Assembly: GCA_951799405.1 (NCBI GenBank)
Contig: OX637333.1
Coordinates: 10,353,960-10,417,959, forward strand
Reading direction: 5' to 3'
Length of the DNA stretch: 64,000 nt
Origin: Agapetus fuscipes
Lineage: Eukaryota; Arthropoda; Insecta; Trichoptera; Glossosomatidae
Under the pieces are notes generated by a model. That model did not search any database and had not been told where the DNA came from. It was given only the letters and a program-made list of their open reading frames with translations. The stretch's first letter is position 1; each line of letters begins with the position of its first letter. The position numbers and the translations under genes were made by a program. Positions 61,801 through 64,000 of this stretch are shown here, in pieces.

Positions 61801-62329
61801 TTACAAAAGAATGTGATTTTTTGTTTATTTTGTAAATTAAAGTCGATGGAATAGACAGAATTTTACTGACATAATTATTTATTTATTTAGGGACATTTTT
61901 TTGTGGGCATATTATAAATACCGACCTAATGATTTTAAATTAAGAACGATTGCTTTTTTTTTTGGGCGTTTCAAATTTGGAACGTTTTTCACACATGTGT
62001 GGACTGCAGGTCATTAAAAAATGGAACAAAAAAATTAACGACAGAATCAGGACCGCAATGAGAATCGGATTTTTTTATAAAACATATCAAAGTTGCAAAT
62101 TAAACGTATAGAACCTCAGAAGGCCTCATAGGATTTTTTCCAAGGTGATATAAATATGTAAGTATATGAAAATGCAGATACTAACATTTTGATTTTTGTT
62201 GAAACTTTCATAAAATATACTTATTATATTTTCAAAAAAAATCTTACATCGCCAACTTTGGTTTTATGGGACTCAAATTGCAATGGTCAATTTAATTTTC
62301 CTATATGTATTCGACCGTTATTAATATTA
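61801..62329. other. Unassigned
   Basis: AT-rich; no gene or element recognised. Confidence 0.4.
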
Positions 62330-62580
62330 ACCGGTCCTTAGTCTAGTGGTTAATGCTTCAGATTCGTTAACGGAAGGTATCGGGTTTGATTCCCTCCCTA
62401 GCACAAAAATATATATTTATCAAACAGGCTCTTCGCTAGGTTCAAAATTTAAACTGCCTTTACCAAATATCGGTCACCAAAGGTTAATCCATCCTTATAG
62501 CAACTGGGTCATGCTTGAGCTCAGCCTTTCTACGCGGACAACCAAGCTCAAAGAGGTCTCTTGACTTATGATTCAAACAT
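62330..62580 (+). repeat. SINE-C, diverged full-length copy
   Basis: ACCGGTCCTTAGTCTAGTGG, B-box-like GGTTTGATTCC, CTCTTCGCTAGGTT, TATAGCAACTGGGTC and GAGGTCTCTTGACTTATGAT. Confidence 0.75.
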
Positions 62581-62898
62581 TATTCTAGATCAAGATTCCT
62601 AAATGGATATATGTATAAATGAACGGTTGATTAAAAAAAAATACTAGAGGCTCAAGATGTAAAAATATTTTCAATGATATCCAAATCCCGTCCTGTGAAA
62701 ATTGGTTCAGATTTTCTGAGACTCGCACACATGGCCCGTTGTTTTTGTGGACTCCAAGAACCCGAAATCAGGGTCCGGCCCATCAAACGAGCCCTAAGCG
62801 GTCAACCTGCTAGTTTCTACGTTACGGTCTGTAGCAAAGCAAACCGAGGGTCTATCGCAGTCATTCCAAAATGGGGTTTTAGTATACCACGGAAATAA
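62581..62898. other. Unassigned
   Basis: An open frame at 62674-62898 (74 codons) is more GC-rich than its surroundings but has no domain I know. Confidence 0.35.
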
Positions 62899-63060
62899 AG
62901 CAACTGAGCAACATTTATGGTGTGACTACTTACAGCGTTGTCCCCAATGAAATATATTATTTTTTACAAGAAAGGGAATTGGCCTTATGACAACCATTTA
63001 AATTGAAGTAGAGGCTTCCTGCTCCCGGAAGGGCAGGTTTTCATTTTCCCAAGCAAACAA
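62899..63060 (-). repeat. SINE-B 3' half, minus strand
   Basis: Reverse complement: GGGAGCAGGAAGCCTCTAC, TTTAAATGGTTGTCATAAGG, CACCATAAATGTTGCTC. Confidence 0.6.
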
Positions 63061-63064
63061 ATGT

Positions 63065-63482
63065 AAATACGCAAAAATGTCTAAGGCCAAACCGCAGATG
63101 AACTCAAATCCTGCAAATCATAGTAGCTTACCCTGAAACAGGGGGGGCATTCGTAAAAGTGAACCATTTTTTTACATTATGGATTCTTCCTTTCCTTGAC
63201 TTATAGGTTGGTATGAGGCTGACCACCCATACTGTAAAAAATGGTTCACTTTGCCAATGTCACCCCTGTTTCAGGGAATGTCGGCAAGAGTTGCGGGCTT
63301 ATGTTCATTTGAGATTTGGATTTTATTTGTAAGTACACAATCAGCATTTGTAAGCGCGAACTACACGTGATTGTTTGTGGGCATATCTACATCTGAGAGC
63401 TTTGAATAAATATATCCTTGCAACTTAGATTATAGATTATTGATGGATGGTCAGCCTCATATCAATGTATAAGTCAAGGAAG
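63065..63482. repeat. Rep-A minus copy with an A2 plus copy nested inside
   Basis: Minus-strand pieces at 63080-63185 and 63441-63482 are the two parts of one copy. Between them is a complete plus-strand A2 copy (63194-63440, CCTTGACTTATAGGTTGG to TTAGATTATAGATTATT). Confidence 0.75.
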
Positions 63483-63602
63483 TGATCATCGCATTTATCT
63501 TCTCGCTTTTCTCGAATCTTGGGGTGGCATTAGTAAAAGTGAATCGTTTCTATAGTAAGGGTTGCTCAGTGTCATAGCAACCTGTTGGTCAAGTAATTAA
63601 TA
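63483..63602 (-). repeat. Rep-A head half, diverged
   Basis: Minus strand: ACTTGACCAACAGGTTGCTA, then CACTTTTACTAATGCCACCCC. Confidence 0.6.
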
Positions 63603-64000
63603 AAAAAATAAAAAAAAATCTTATCGTCACTTAGAAAACACCTTTGATTCGTACAGAATCAGGCCAACAATCTACGGTTCTTTTCGAAAATATGATAAAT
63701 CGGAAAACATTTCCATATTTTATCTCCTTTTAAAAAAAAAATCTTCATCACAGTCTTAGTCTTTTTCATTTTGAAGAACATTTTAGTGGGTACATACATA
63801 TTTTGTCTTAACTTAGAAATACCTTTTGAAATAATAAGCGAGAAAATATTGTCATCTTTCAGATATCAAACATATTTCCATAAATAAAACCGTGATTAAA
63901 AAAACAAGATAAAGTCACACTTTGTGGGAAAACACTGCACGCCACAGACAATCAATCATGCGTGCCACTTTTGCGTTATGCATGATAAACGGATTTAATT
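63603..64000. other. Unassigned
   Basis: AT-rich end of the window; no gene or element recognised. Confidence 0.4.

Overview
This is nuclear DNA from a repeat-rich eukaryote, most likely an arthropod and probably an insect. The base composition is AT-rich, there are no long open frames, no bacterial-style gene packing and no rRNA or intact tRNA gene. Nearly everything recognisable is a mobile element or the decayed end of one. I found no host protein-coding gene I could defend. The longest open frames (up to 158 codons) are either reverse-transcriptase (RT) remnants, antisense shadows of them, or products of tandem repeats.

Five kinds of sequence make up the window. (1) C-terminal ends of non-LTR retrotransposon RTs. 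Type RT-1 has an ERLTKK...GRGRPR...W.DQI tail, RT-2 a SWLKNLRQWF...FRAA tail, RT-3 a TTEMKTLR...PPGRPPKRW tail, and there is one Jockey/CR1-like 3' half with a YADD motif. (2) A ~250-bp repeat, here called Rep-A, with about 40 full or partial copies on both strands. (3) tRNA-derived SINEs: SINE-B (starts GATAGCTCAGTTGGTAGA), SINE-C (starts CCGGTCCGTAGTCTAGTGG) and a fused C+B form found twice. (4) Non-autonomous DNA transposons with visible terminal inverted repeats (TIRs) and target-site duplications (TSDs): hAT-like (8-bp TSD), Harbinger-like (TTA/TAA), a three-copy family with 4-bp TSDs, and several foldback elements. (5) Minisatellites and simple repeats.

Layout: 0-5.7 kb holds RT-1 scraps, the first composite SINE, a pogo-like transposon remnant, Rep-A, and a poly(A) SINE inside RT-1. 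6-11 kb holds MITEs and tandem RT-2 and RT-1 tails. 12-23 kb holds Rep-A, SINE-B and SINE-C, the second composite SINE and two foldback elements. 23.8-25.0 kb is a 0.6-kb tandem duplication carrying RT-3. 25.6-29 kb holds a minisatellite, a 0.3-kb near-perfect palindrome and a hAT element. 30-38.9 kb is a dense nest of RT-1 and Rep-A. 40-44 kb holds an RT fragment with YADD, a hAT element, a 30-bp minisatellite and a solo LTR inside RT-1. 44-56 kb is again SINE, Rep-A and RT-2, ending with the Jockey-like insertion into Rep-A. 56-64 kb holds scattered RT-1 tails, SINEs and Rep-A.

Nothing here works together as a pathway. The value of the window is stratigraphic: many insertions interrupt an older repeat whose other half can be found on the far side, giving relative ages and exact element boundaries. 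The most unusual items are the composite SINE, the double nature of Rep-A (free 250-bp repeat and also 3' end of a LINE), a set of hammerhead-like CTGANGA-hairpin-GAAAC sites, the 0.3-kb palindrome, and a 16-bp minisatellite that recurs at two distant loci.
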